Positions 46,165 to 54,743 of a DNA stretch of 64,000 nucleotides are shown one piece after another. Made by a program: the position numbers and the translations under genes. Under the pieces are notes generated by a model, which saw only the letters and a program-made list of their open reading frames with translations, did not search any database and was not told the DNA's origin. The stretch's first letter is position 1, and every line of letters starts with the position of its first letter. The stretch is from Bacillus sp. AFS059628 (GTDB taxonomy: Bacteria > Bacillota > Bacilli > Bacillales > Bacillaceae_G). The stretch is from positions 36,475 to 100,474 of the forward strand of contig NZ_NVEC01000023.1 of the NCBI RefSeq assembly GCF_002571225.1. The letters are read 5' to 3'.

Positions 46165-46494
46165 TCATTTGCTAAAATGCTTTTTAATAAAATATGTATA
46201 ATCGATAAGAACATCTAGCGCTTCTTGTTGTTTTTCAGCAGGTAGATCTTCTGCTAGTGCTACTTTAATGGATTCTAATTTACTTTCTAGAGGATTATTT
46301 CTTCCAAACAATTCATCTATGGAGATATTGTGCAGCTCTGCAATTCGCATTATTGAATCTGCATCAGGATTAGCTTTCCCATATTCCCAATTTGCATAAG
46401 TAGTGCGAGCAATATTTAGGCGATATGATATATCGGATTGGGTATATCCTTGTTTTTTTCTCAATTCAGCAAGTCGCTTGCTTAGATGGGACAT
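46165..46494 (-). CDS. XRE-family transcriptional regulator
   Basis: A 109-residue protein: LSKRLAELRKKQGYTQSDISYRLNIARTTYANWEYGKANPDADSIMRIAELHNISIDELFG is a complete Cro/CI helix-turn-helix. A short C-terminal helical part follows (QQEALDVLIDYTYFIKKHF), which could dimerise. AAAGGTG precedes the ATG. Its size fits repressors of plasmids and ICEs (SinR/ImmR-like). It is next to a recombinase gene on the same strand and may control it or the element's excision. Confidence 0.87.
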   Translation of the reverse strand: MSHLSKRLAELRKKQGYTQSDISYRLNIARTTYANWEYGKANPDADSIMRIAELHNISIDELFGRNNPLESKLESIKVALAEDLPAEKQQEALDVLIDYTYFIKKHFSK

Positions 46495-46703
46495 ATCACC
46501 TTTTCCTTTCTGAATTATAACGTTAGTTTAAAACAGAAAGGATAAATTGTGTCCCGATAACTAATAATAAGTCATAATTTAAAGTAACATGTAATAATTA
46601 GTTAAAACGTTATGATGAAAGAGCAATATTTAGCATTCTATGAGCAAAAAAATAGGAAGAAACTGAAATGTTGAATCGAGTTTCTTCCTATTATATATAC
46701 TTA

Positions 46704-47662
46704 CTAAAATAATGAATTTCCGATATCTATTGTGGCCAAGTTTTGGCGTCTTGTACGTTCTCTTAAATAACGTTCCGTCGTCATAATAGACTCATGTCCT
46801 AAATAGTCCCGTATTTTCTTAAGTTCGACTCCTTTTCCCATCAAATGATTGGCGAAGAAGTGTCTACAAGTATGGGGAGTTATTCTATCTTTTCGATAAC
46901 GCAGAAATGGTAAGTTAGTTTCTTCAATTTTTTCTGCTACATATTTTGATAAGTAGTCTGCCCTATAATGAGTACCGTCTGCTTTAGGTAGAAAGGCAGA
47001 TGAACTAGAGGCATCTAATTCACTTATCTGTTTTCGTAATTGACGAAGACGACAGAGATCGTTAAGTACATCTTCAAAGATACGAACTTCTCTCGTTTTA
47101 TTTCCTTTTCCGACTACACGTAAGAGATAAACATTTAAAGAAGGGTGGAATACAAGGTCAGCCCACTTTGCATTTGCGACTTCTTCAATCCGGAGTCCAG
47201 TAGTTGTAAGGAGAAAAAACAAGGAATACATAAAGAAATTTGTTTTCTTCAGTGTATCTAGAATCTCATTCACTTCTTCTGGAAAGAGATCACGATTGAC
47301 TAGCTCTTCTTTTTTACAGATACTTTTTTGAGACGACTACTAAAGTTGTCCGAGAGTCCATTGTTATCATACACATATTTCAAAAACTGCTGCACCACAG
47401 TTTTCTTTCGACGTAATGTGGTGGCCGCATACTTCTTACTTAGTTGATAGAAGTAGATTTCCATCTCATTATGGGATAACTCCTTAATGGTTCCGATTGT
47501 TTCTTTTATATAAAGAAGAAAATGAGAAAGATCATGCAGATAAAGTTTTTTTGTTCGCTCACTTCTTTTTTTCGTTAAAGAAGGCTCATCGTGTAAGAAT
47601 AAATAAACTAATGATTCTTCGCTCAATTGAGAATAGTCAATATTTCGAATACCCATACCCAT
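46704..47662 (-). CDS. Tyrosine recombinase, split at an A AAA AAG -1 slip site
   Basis: The N-terminal SAM-like domain is in 47300-47662 (120 codons). The catalytic domain continues in the -1 frame to 46704, giving about 318 residues. Catalytic residues are all present: TGLRIEEVANAKW (Arg), VGKGNKTREV (Lys), TPHTCRHFFAN (HxxR), LGHESIMTTERY (His and Tyr). In the zero frame GTA AAA AAG AAG AGC TAG ends translation. A -1 slip on A AAA AAG (47315-47309) continues as GAA GAG CTA without a break, and AAGAG..CTCTT could form a short stem after it. It is either programmed frameshifting or a one-base loss in an A-run. The N-terminal ATG lacks a clear start region in the given frame. Confidence 0.8.
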
Positions 47663-47977
47663 AATTTTTTCGAAATGACGCTATCAAAAAAATCCGATTT
47701 GGATTTTACAAGTTGATTATTACATTGGTAATTTATAATATTCAAATTTACACACACTCTTTAATAGAATGAAAAGATACACATGAATTTTTTATAAAAT
47801 TTTATGATTCTTATTATACCACAATAAACGCATTATTTATTGTGGTATAAAATGAAATGTTTAAATATATATTTTCATCATATTATTTAACGTTTCTGTT
47901 TAGATAATGTGTAATGGAAATGTTTAATTGATTTTTTTTGTACATTTCAATCCAAGTGCGGTAGGAGGAGATTTTTT
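47663..47977. other. Divergent spacer with a recombination-site-like repeat
   Basis: Between the recombinase (minus) and the zinc-finger-like gene (plus). Apart from the inverted repeat 47814-47850 it is AT-rich and contains the upstream regions of both genes. Confidence 0.5.
47814..47850. repeat. 15-7-15 inverted repeat, candidate recombination core site
   Basis: TTATACCACAATAAA (47814-47828), spacer CGCATTA, and the exact complement at 47836-47850. Arms of this length around a 7-bp centre are the geometry of tyrosine-recombinase core sites, and a tyrosine recombinase gene lies 150 bp away. It is not followed by a T-run, which argues against a terminator. Confidence 0.6.
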
Positions 47978-48328
47978 TTGACTAGTCTTCGTCTGAAAAT
48001 TTTACAAGAAATCCATAATTTAGAAGATACCCATTGTTCAATTTGCCCTCTGAACAACCTATCAGTGAATTGTACAGATGAGCAAGAACAGGCAAAACAG
48101 AGAAACTACAAACATTGTAAAGGTTGTCCCATTTTTGATTCCATCCGAGAGAAAGGAGAGCAATTGAATTCTTTATCGAAAAAGAGTACATTTAATAAGG
48201 TACGAGAACGTTATATGGAGAATCCATTTAAGTATCTGCAGTATAAGGAGTACTCAATTACAGATGTAGTAAAAGAAACAGGTTTAACAAAGTATCAACT
48301 AAGAAAATTTAAACAACAGCTAGAATGA
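47978..48328 (+). CDS. Zinc-ribbon-like small DNA-binding protein
   Basis: A 116-residue protein starting at TTG 47978, 7 bases after AGGAGGAG. HCSICPLNNLSVNC and HCKGCPIF form a four-Cys, probably zinc-binding element (residues about 19-51). The C-terminus EYSITDVVKETGLTKYQLRKFKQQL is a short helix-turn-helix. Similar zinc-finger proteins occur on Bacillus plasmids and phages. The next gene starts 21 bases later, so they form a pair. Function not known; replication or maintenance is a guess. Confidence 0.6.
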   Translation: MTSLRLKILQEIHNLEDTHCSICPLNNLSVNCTDEQEQAKQRNYKHCKGCPIFDSIREKGEQLNSLSKKSTFNKVRERYMENPFKYLQYKEYSITDVVKETGLTKYQLRKFKQQLE

Positions 48329-48349
48329 AAGTTTCGGACGAGGTGAGAA

Positions 48350-48862
48350 ATGGACTATTTATCTTTAGAAGAGGTATGTGATAGGGTAGGTTTAACAAAA
48401 AATCAATTAGGCTATTTAATTAAATATAAACAGATCGAACCTATCAATCTGGCTACCTGGAAAGCAGATGGCGGATATCGCTTTGAGCAAGAAGATGTAA
48501 AAAAGTTAGAGGAATTATACAAAGACTCTTTAACATTAAAAGAAGCAGCAGAATTTCTAAATAAGTCTAAGACTTACGTTCATAATGCCGCTAAAGACGG
48601 GATATTACCCTTTAAAGAGATTGCTAAAGGGAAATCTACTGAACGATTGTATTTAAAAAAGGATTTGGAAGTTTTCAAAGAAAAAATAGAAAACAGAGCA
48701 AAAGAGGAATCGAAAGAAAAAAAGCAGCATTTAAGTCTCTATCTTGATGAAAAGGTAGTAGAAGCAATCAAGAAAAAAGCTGCAAAGAAAGGGTATAATG
48801 GCTACAAGAAGTTTGCTGAAGACATTTTATCTGCAGAAGTAAAAGAAGACATAGAAGAATAG
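48350..48862 (+). CDS. Helix-turn-helix protein with coiled tail
   Basis: A 170-residue protein with two MerR/excisionase-like winged-helix units: LSLEEVCDRVGLTKNQLGYLIKYKQIEP with a RFEQEDVKKL wing, and LTLKEAAEFLNKSKTYVHNAAKDGILPF. A charged coil follows, then HLSLYLDEKVVEAIKKKAAKKGYNGYKKFAEDIL, which resembles a ribbon-helix-helix. This mixed architecture suits a plasmid copy-control or partition protein, but I cannot name a family. AGGTGAG precedes the ATG. Confidence 0.65.
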   Translation: MDYLSLEEVCDRVGLTKNQLGYLIKYKQIEPINLATWKADGGYRFEQEDVKKLEELYKDSLTLKEAAEFLNKSKTYVHNAAKDGILPFKEIAKGKSTERLYLKKDLEVFKEKIENRAKEESKEKKQHLSLYLDEKVVEAIKKKAAKKGYNGYKKFAEDILSAEVKEDIEE

Positions 48863-48882
48863 AAATACCAGAGAGAATAGAT

Positions 48883-48927
48883 CCCTAAAAAACGAAAAAA
48901 CGTTATAAGGGGTCTATTTTTGTTTTT
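48883..48927 (+). terminator. Terminator after the HTH gene pair
   Basis: AGATCCCT pairs with AGGGGTCT (one G-U) and is followed by ATTTTTG. Together with the shared direction this marks 47978-48862 as one transcription unit. Confidence 0.6.
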
Positions 48928-49120
48928 AAGGAGCTTTTTAATTATCGAATATCATTGCATTACCTACATAACCAATGCTCTTTACAAACGAATTTGAAGG
49001 ACCTTTTTTTGAGTGTGTCCCAAAAAAATTCTCTTAAAATACAAAAAAAGTAACATATATACAATATATGGATAATAGTGGAGGGAACAATAAAAAATTT
49101 AAGACGATTTTATTCAAGGT

Positions 49121-49151
49121 AAAAAAAGCACTCGAATTGAGTGCTTTTTTT
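49121..49151. terminator. Bidirectional terminator
   Basis: A perfect 13-bp stem, AAAAAAAGCACTC with GAGTGCTTTTTTT, and a 5-base loop, placed directly after the minus-strand secreted-protein gene. Confidence 0.85.
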
Positions 49152-49152
49152 A

Positions 49153-49407
49153 TCATTTATCTGGTACATAACATGTGTTGTTATCCATATAGCATTTTTC
49201 TATCTTTGTTTTAGTATTCCCTTTTTTATCTCTGTAAAAAATTTTAACTGTCCCCTTAGCGCCATTATAATCAAATTCATATGCATTAGGGTATTTGTCT
49301 CTAACCCATATTAAACCTGAACCAGCACTTGCCGGCATTGCAGAAATAAGTAATGCAGATGTTAAACTTAGCGCCCCAACTATCTTTTTAATTTTTGACT
49401 TTGACAT
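49153..49407 (-). CDS. Small secreted protein with a Cys pair
   Basis: An 84-residue precursor. A Sec signal peptide (KIKKIVGALSLTSALLISAMPASAG, cleavage after ASA near residue 28) leaves about 56 residues: WVRDKYPNAYEFDYNGAKGTVKIFYRDKKGNTKTKIEKCYMDNNTCYVPDK. Two Cys at the end could form a disulfide. Family unknown. GGGGG lies before the ATG and a strong terminator follows. It stands alone; a role in antagonism or host contact is only suggested by the neighbouring secreted proteins. Confidence 0.65.
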   Translation of the reverse strand: MSKSKIKKIVGALSLTSALLISAMPASAGSGLIWVRDKYPNAYEFDYNGAKGTVKIFYRDKKGNTKTKIEKCYMDNNTCYVPDK

Positions 49408-49760
49408 AAATAATCCCCCTTATTATTTTATTAACTTATTAGAATAATGTAACTAATAGGTTAATAAAATGGTAACATATACCACAGGTGTTTAAAATCA
49501 ATAAAACTTGATAAATAAATATTATAAAATTCAAAAAACAATTACTGTTTCTAATTAAATTTAAGGGGAAGTGTAAATACCTTCAAGTAAACATATTTTA
49601 ATTATAGTAAACTAGATTATTCGAAAAAGAATGTATCACTGTGGATTCTCTATTTAAATGAATAGGAATATGATAAAATAGAAGTATAACTGTATATCGT
49701 GTGAAGGTGGGCTTGTTATTATCCCTTCTTTCCATTTGGAAGGAAAGGGGGTGATATAAC
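49408..49760. other. AT-rich upstream region
   Basis: It contains the promoter regions for the secreted protein (minus) and the 51-aa ORF (plus). Around 49720-49745 an imperfect inverted pair (ATCCCTTCTTTCC / GGAAGGAAAGGGGGTGAT) overlaps the ribosome binding site of the small ORF and may hide it. Confidence 0.45.
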
Positions 49761-49916
49761 ATGGAGTTTTTGTTTGAACTTTTAAAAGAAATTGCAAAAG
49801 CAGTTGTGCGTGAGGTTTCAGCATACGCACTGAAAAAGCAATTCGAAAAAAAAGACAACAAAAAACCCGCGCTTCACCGACCAAAGTACAAGCGTGGGTC
49901 TAAAAGAAAAAGATAA
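49761..49916 (+). CDS. 51-residue amphipathic, basic-tailed peptide, type I toxin-like
   Basis: MEFLFELLKEIAKAVVREVS begins an amphipathic helix of about 25 residues, followed by KKQFEKKDNKKPALHRPKYK and a GSKRKR end. The ribosome binding site AAAGGGGGTGAT is excellent and a terminator follows at 49953-49986. Short peptides of this kind with hydrophobic helix and charged tail recur on plasmids of Firmicutes, some as putative type I toxins. The structured 5' region (arms near 49720 and 49745) would fit translational control. An antisense RNA was not identified. Confidence 0.6.
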   Translation: MEFLFELLKEIAKAVVREVSAYALKKQFEKKDNKKPALHRPKYKRGSKRKR

Positions 49917-49952
49917 TGCATAATAACAGCCACCTTGACAGTAGCAGTTATG

Positions 49953-49986
49953 AGACGGGATGTTGACAGCATCTCGTCTTTTTTTA
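49953..49986 (+). terminator. Terminator of the 51-aa ORF
   Basis: AGACGGGATG pairs with CATCTCGTCT (one G-U) around TTGACAG and is followed by a run of Ts. Confidence 0.8.
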
Positions 49987-50190
49987 GTTTATGCAATTCA
50001 GTTAAGTACTATACTTTATATATACTGAATATGCATTCAATATATAACTAATCTAAAGTAAACATACCATATTTTTATTTTTTGGTCAACGTTCGGAAAT
50101 ATGAGGGACTAATGTTGTTTTGGAATAAAGTTTGATCATTTTCTACCGATGATCTTAAACAATCGCGCCCGTTTGCGATATTTTAAATTG

Positions 50191-50730
50191 TTACCCCTTT
50201 GCCCTTTTTGGCCAAATAAAATTGCTTATGGCAATCACAAAATCAATACCTAACACAAGTGTCCATAATTTTAGAAACCCAACCAACACTTCTGTCCGGG
50301 AAAAATCGTTAATTAAATAGATTAAGACGAGTAAAATGCCAGCACCTATTAGAAAGGCAAGCACATGTTGTCCCCAACTTTTAAAGTAGTGTTTCGCATA
50401 ATCGATGCCAAATCTTTTAACTGGTTTCATTCCTTGTTTCATCACATAATATTGAAAGCGTATATCAGCCCATTCAATCATACTTCTACCGTATGCAATA
50501 GAGATTCCAATATACACAGCAGCAATTGCATGCACTTTGGTAGCAGTCGCACCACGATACAAGTCTACACCCGTAGCAACCAATAAAATTAAATCAATGA
50601 CAGGTGTCAATGCTAGGAAAAACAATCCTAATTTATTTCTTTTAAGGATATATCGTGTGAATAGACCTAAAGTAATAACAACCCAAAACCCTATTTCACA
50701 TACAACGATTAACCACGCAATTACATTCAC
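50191..50730 (-). CDS. Integral membrane protein, unknown function
   Basis: A 179-residue protein with about five helices: VIAWLIVVCEIGFWVVITLGLF, LGLFFLALTPVIDLILLVA, AAVYIGISIAYG, HVLAFLIGAGILLVLIYLI and FLKLWTLVLGIDFVIAIS. A polar loop, RFGIDYAKHYFKSWG, lies between the third and fourth. It starts at GTG 50730 with AAAGGGGTG upstream. Similar proteins are found in Bacilli without a known role. An intergenic ACAATCGCGCCC motif lies just downstream, at 50155. Confidence 0.6.
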   Translation of the reverse strand: MNVIAWLIVVCEIGFWVVITLGLFTRYILKRNKLGLFFLALTPVIDLILLVATGVDLYRGATATKVHAIAAVYIGISIAYGRSMIEWADIRFQYYVMKQGMKPVKRFGIDYAKHYFKSWGQHVLAFLIGAGILLVLIYLINDFSRTEVLVGFLKLWTLVLGIDFVIAISNFIWPKRAKG

Positions 50731-51032
50731 CCCAGCACCCCTTTGTACGACGCACGCACTTACTTGTTTCCCCTTAATAGTTCAACAAAATGGCCTGTTC
50801 GTATAACCTTATATTACTTTTACCATAGGAACCCCTTCAGATAAAGCATATCCAAAGGTGCAAAAAGGTGCAACTTTTTTCAAACCCACAACTAAATTAA
50901 GAGGTTTATACTGTAATTCATAATGTAAATGATATAAAAATAAAAGTAGTTTTATAGTGAAGGGTTTGCTTGTTTTGAAAACAAGCAAACCCACTTGATA
51001 GATAGTCTTATATATATTTTACAGCAATGGTT
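50731..51032. other. Intergenic stretch between two minus-strand genes
   Basis: No gene is seen. A perfect GGTTTGCTTGTTTTGAAAAC..AAGCAAACCC-type repeat (about 50965-50992) may be the terminator of the secreted-protein gene at 51033. Confidence 0.45.
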
Positions 51033-51635
51033 TTATCTATATCTTTGTGCAAATTGCTCGGTATAAGAATCGACTAATTTTGTACGTCCAGAGTCAGAAT
51101 AAACTTTAATGTTGTATTTAATATAAACATTGTATGCATCTTGATCCTGCCATTTTTGTACAGTCCACCAATAGTTTTTACTTTTAGGAAGAGAGAGTCC
51201 GCCTATTACATACCCAGCTACACCAGAAGCAAACGTATTTCCGATTTTCGCTATAACCCCAGCACCTAAACCTGCTATAGCTGCGTTAACCATAAAACGA
51301 TATGAGGCATTATAAAATACATTGTTTCCATAAGTTGTCGTTACATATTTCCAGTTGAATGTACCAGCTGTTGGGTGAACATATTGAATTTGATCCGAAT
51401 CTTTAGGTGTTATTGGATTAAATGGAGCTTGTCCATTTAGGAATAAAGAGTCTAAATCTTGTTGAGGTAATGAACTAATATCAATTGCTCTATTTTCTTT
51501 TGATACATCCTGGTTGTAAGAAACTGCAGGTGAATTTCCTTCCTTGTTCTCTGCTGCTTGCGTTGTTGAACTAAATACAAACCCTGAGCTTAGTAATAAA
51601 ACCAATGAACTTCCTGCTAATAATGTTTTTTTCAT
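51033..51635 (-). CDS. Secreted protein with glycine-rich hydrophobic segment, bacteriocin-like
   Basis: A 200-residue precursor with Sec signal peptide (KKTLLAGSSLVLLLSSGFVFSSTTQAAE, cleavage near 28). A polar pro-region of about 70 residues follows, then FMVNAAIAGLGAGVIAKIGNTFASGVAGYVIGGLSL, a glycine/alanine-rich hydrophobic helix pair as in membrane-active peptides, and a beta-rich tail (YNVYIKYNIKVYSDSGRTKLVDSYTEQF). I do not recognise the family. A divergent gene for a small membrane protein starts 100 bp away and could be its immunity protein, but this is an inference. Confidence 0.6.
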   Translation of the reverse strand: MKKTLLAGSSLVLLLSSGFVFSSTTQAAENKEGNSPAVSYNQDVSKENRAIDISSLPQQDLDSLFLNGQAPFNPITPKDSDQIQYVHPTAGTFNWKYVTTTYGNNVFYNASYRFMVNAAIAGLGAGVIAKIGNTFASGVAGYVIGGLSLPKSKNYWWTVQKWQDQDAYNVYIKYNIKVYSDSGRTKLVDSYTEQFAQRYR

Positions 51636-51735
51636 AATAATCCCCTTTCATTTGTATAAGAAATTTAATACAATATATTATACAGTCATTCTCTGAAAAG
51701 TAATTATTTTCTAAAAATAGGAGGTAGGAGTCAAT

Positions 51736-51978
51736 ATGTTTAGTAAGATTACTTCAAAAAATGAACGTATTTACGTAATTATTGTAGTTGCACTGTCTAT
51801 AGGGTTGTTTAGCATATCTCGTACAGTTTGGTGGTTGTATGGAATGGCGTTTTTATTATTTTTATCCGCTTTTATATTTAGAGACAGACCTACAAAAAAG
51901 GAAGTAATGATAAATCTTGTTGGCTTTGTAGCATTATGTTTCATTTTCTGGATAGGAGAATACATCATAAAATTGTAA
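51736..51978 (+). CDS. Small three-helix membrane protein
   Basis: An 80-residue protein with hydrophobic segments VIIVVALSIGLFSISRTVWWLYGMAFLLFLSAFIF and MINLVGFVALCFIFWIGEYII. AGGAGGTAGGAG leads the ATG. It diverges from the secreted-protein gene at 51635 and ends with a good terminator (52199-52237). Size and position suit a bacteriocin immunity or accessory membrane protein; no motif proves it. Confidence 0.55.
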   Translation: MFSKITSKNERIYVIIVVALSIGLFSISRTVWWLYGMAFLLFLSAFIFRDRPTKKEVMINLVGFVALCFIFWIGEYIIKL

Positions 51979-52198
51979 AATAATAACAATAATTCTTATT
52001 AAATACGATTATAACAAATTGTTAGATAAATGGAATATTTTACTAACAATTTTAATATAATGCTAGTTAGGAAAAATCGATTATTTAAGGGGTTTATGCC
52101 ATTTTTTTATTTAAAAATCTTGAAATAATTAAGATTCCTTGGCAGTAATGAAAGAAATAAGTCTATGAAAAAATATAAAATAAAACATATTTATAACA

Positions 52199-52237
52199 GA
52201 AACAACCCAAATTTCTCATTAGGAATTTGGGTTGTTT
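52199..52237 (+). terminator. Terminator
   Basis: AAACAACCCAAATT pairs with AATTTGGGTTGTTT and is followed by TTA. It separates the small membrane gene from the WXG100 toxin gene. Confidence 0.8.
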
Positions 52238-52348
52238 TTATAATGGGACATCCTTTTAATTTTAGGAACGGATATTTTCAAATGATAACCATTAATGAAA
52301 TGATGATATGTTATAATTTTCATAATATATATGCAAAGAAGGGATGGA

Positions 52349-53581
52349 ATGAGCACACAAATTAAGGTAACACCGGAACAATTAGAACAAGCTGCTAAAA
52401 CCGTAAGAAATACGAGATCATCATTAGAATATATACATAAAGATTTATACTCTCACACTGAATATATAGCTTCTCAGTGGAGTGGAGCAAGCAGTGATCG
52501 TTTTTATCAGATGTTTAATGAAGCAAAGCCAATGATGTTTAACATCTTGCAAGAATTAGATAAAATCGCAGTAGAATTAGAACGTGCAGCTGTTAAATTC
52601 CGAGAAGCGGATGAATTGTATGGCGGAAATTTAGTTGACTCTGATATTCAAGAAGGAGCCATGTGTGGAAAACTCCCTACAAAATCAGAAGAGTCATTTT
52701 TCAATAAAAAAGATTTAAATGCTGCGTGGACTGGTATTTCTAATGGGTTTGTAGATGGTGCAGTGGATGCATGGGAAGGACTGATATCCTTAGGTGATAA
52801 AGAAACCTGGCTTAATATGCGAGATGCAATTGTAAACTATAGGGAGACTATTCCTGCTGCATGGAACACTGTATCAGATACATTTATGAATAAATTTTGG
52901 AATGGGGATCTGGAAAGTAGAGAGCATTATGTAGCTTATGGTATAGCGACGTTAGGACTCGGACTTCTGGGGGATAAGGGTCTTAGTAAAGCAGGACAAG
53001 TTGGGAAGGTAGCTGCTATTACAGGTTTTACTAAAGGGAAATCACTTGTAATTAATTCTCCGGCATACAGAAATGCATTACATATATTAAATAACTATGA
53101 ATTCAAAGCTGGAAATCATCTTTCATATGCGGGAGTCGGAAGTATTAAACAGTACTTGCAGAAAGCAGCTCCATATACTTATGAGGGGCCAAATGGTCCG
53201 AAAACAATAAGATTAAGATTGGGCGAGTTAGCGGGAAATAAACATCCAGTTACAGGCATCCCGTATGATTTAGATGGTTTCCCTATTTTTAAACCCCTTT
53301 CTGAAGTTAAATTAAAAGAAGCTGATTTTAAAAAATCTAGACCAACACATGATAGAATATGTAGTAAAGCATTATACGAACAAATAATGAAAGATCCTAA
53401 GTTAGCTGCAAAATTCACAGAAGATGAAATAGAGTTATTTAAGCTAGGCGAGGTACCAGAAAATTATACATGGCATCATCATCAAGAAGCAGGACGAATG
53501 CAACTTGTTGATTACGAAACACATAGGAAAACAGGTCACACTGGCGGATATAAAATTTGGGGAAAAGACAGCGATAAGTAA
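52349..53581 (+). CDS. WXG100-WHH nuclease toxin (type VII secretion effector)
   Basis: A 410-residue protein. Residues about 1-95 are a WXG100 helical hairpin with ASQWSGASSDRF (the WxG turn), the type VII export signal. A middle linker contains YGIATLGLGLLGDKGLSKAGQVGK. The C-terminal about 110 residues end in YTWHHHQEAGRMQLVDYETHRKTGHTGG, the WHH branch of the HNH/EndoVII nuclease superfamily, which cuts DNA or RNA. AAGGGATGG precedes ATG 52349, which is preferred over 52331. Its immunity protein gene follows after 12 bases. No type VII secretion genes are in the window, so export depends on genes elsewhere. Confidence 0.87.
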   Translation: MSTQIKVTPEQLEQAAKTVRNTRSSLEYIHKDLYSHTEYIASQWSGASSDRFYQMFNEAKPMMFNILQELDKIAVELERAAVKFREADELYGGNLVDSDIQEGAMCGKLPTKSEESFFNKKDLNAAWTGISNGFVDGAVDAWEGLISLGDKETWLNMRDAIVNYRETIPAAWNTVSDTFMNKFWNGDLESREHYVAYGIATLGLGLLGDKGLSKAGQVGKVAAITGFTKGKSLVINSPAYRNALHILNNYEFKAGNHLSYAGVGSIKQYLQKAAPYTYEGPNGPKTIRLRLGELAGNKHPVTGIPYDLDGFPIFKPLSEVKLKEADFKKSRPTHDRICSKALYEQIMKDPKLAAKFTEDEIELFKLGEVPENYTWHHHQEAGRMQLVDYETHRKTGHTGGYKIWGKDSDK

Positions 53582-53593
53582 GGAGGAGTATAT

Positions 53594-54049
53594 ATGAGCA
53601 ACGTTACTTGGATTGGAGTAAATAAAAAAGAAATTACCGATGAAAACATTCAGAAAGTAGAACAATATTTCAATATTAAATTCCCTATTGATTTTGTAGA
53701 ATGTGTAAAAAAATATGATAGTGGTTATCCAAGACCAAAAATATTTGATGTACCCGGACAGGATGAAAATGTATTTAGTAAGCTTTTAACTTTTGATTTA
53801 GAAAATAGAAATTCAATCATTCAAGTTTATGATGATATAAAAGATAGATTAGCAAATAAAGTATACCCCTTTGGTAAGGATTCATTTGGGAATCATCTGT
53901 GCTTTGACTACCGTAGTAATCCTGAATCACCGACAGTAGTATTTTGGGAGCATGAGGAAGAAAACATAGAGGAAGCAATACATCCTGTATGCTCAACATT
54001 TACAGAATTACTTGCTAGTCTACGTGATTTTGAAGAAGAAGAAGATTGA
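53594..54049 (+). CDS. SMI1/KNR4 (SUKH) immunity protein
   Basis: A 151-residue acidic SUKH-fold protein. ITDENIQKVEQYFNIKFPIDFVECVKKYDSGYP is the standard N-terminal helix and turn, and YPFGKDSFGNHLCFDYRSNPESPTVVFWEHEEE the central strands. SUKH proteins neutralise nuclease toxins by binding the active site. AAGGAGGAG leads the ATG. It is 12 bases from the WHH toxin gene and co-transcribed, and a terminator follows, so the pair is a closed toxin-immunity unit. Confidence 0.9.
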   Translation: MSNVTWIGVNKKEITDENIQKVEQYFNIKFPIDFVECVKKYDSGYPRPKIFDVPGQDENVFSKLLTFDLENRNSIIQVYDDIKDRLANKVYPFGKDSFGNHLCFDYRSNPESPTVVFWEHEEENIEEAIHPVCSTFTELLASLRDFEEEED

Positions 54050-54056
54050 GGTAACA

Positions 54057-54089
54057 AAAAAAACGGCCTAGAATTCTAGACCGTTTTTT
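54057..54089. terminator. Bidirectional terminator
   Basis: AAAACGG.CTAG pairs with CTAG.CCGTTTT around AATT, with A- and T-runs outside. It separates the SUKH gene from the converging lipoprotein gene. Confidence 0.82.
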
Positions 54090-54468
54090 ATGATTTACTA
54101 ATTTTCCAACCATCATCCGTTTTCTCTAGTTCAATTACGATTACTTTATTAGGATTATCTTTATATACAGCATCAACAGTTACAGTAGCAATTTCATTTT
54201 TCTCTTCAACTTTTCGAATTTTATAGCTTTTAAGATCTTTGCTAACTGATTTCATTAGATCTGCATTTCCGCCTACAAAAGCAACTATTTTCTTTGCTTC
54301 AGGAGTGAATAACTCTCCAAAATCTTTTACATTTCCTTCTTTTGCATCTTCGAAATATGCTGTAGCTACTTCTTCAGGATCACGACTATTTCCACATGCT
54401 GCAAGTGCTGTAACTGATAAAGCCATTACCACTATTAACATGATCATACGCGTAAATTTGTTCTTCAT
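54088..54468 (-). CDS. DUF4878 lipoprotein
   Basis: A 126-residue lipoprotein. The signal ends in lipobox LAAC (Cys about residue 25). The mature part DPEEVATAYFEDAKEGNVKDFGELFTPEAKKIV, with DGWKISKS at the end, is the NTF2-like DUF4878 fold common in Gram-positive lipoproteins. Ligand not known. AAGGAG precedes the ATG. Confidence 0.82.
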   Translation of the reverse strand: MKNKFTRMIMLIVVMALSVTALAACGNSRDPEEVATAYFEDAKEGNVKDFGELFTPEAKKIVAFVGGNADLMKSVSKDLKSYKIRKVEEKNEIATVTVDAVYKDNPNKVIVIELEKTDDGWKISKS

Positions 54469-54489
54469 TCAAACCACTCCTTGTATATA

Positions 54490-54743
54490 ACGTAATTTTA
54501 ACTCTTAAAAAGGGCTAAATCACTTGTATAAGTATATAACAATCAAAACTATAAAACTATATATATTTAGATGTAATTTTTACGATGTTATTACACTTAA
54601 AAAGAAGGGCAGCAGGGGGAATCTACCTATTTCTATAATATTGATTTCCGTTATATACATTAGTATAATAATAAAGTCAGCGTTATAGGGGTATAACAGA
54701 CGACATTCATTTTTAAAATCATAAAATCGGATTCACTTATATG
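54490..54743. other. AT-rich intergenic stretch
   Basis: No gene is seen; upstream region of the lipoprotein gene. Confidence 0.4.
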
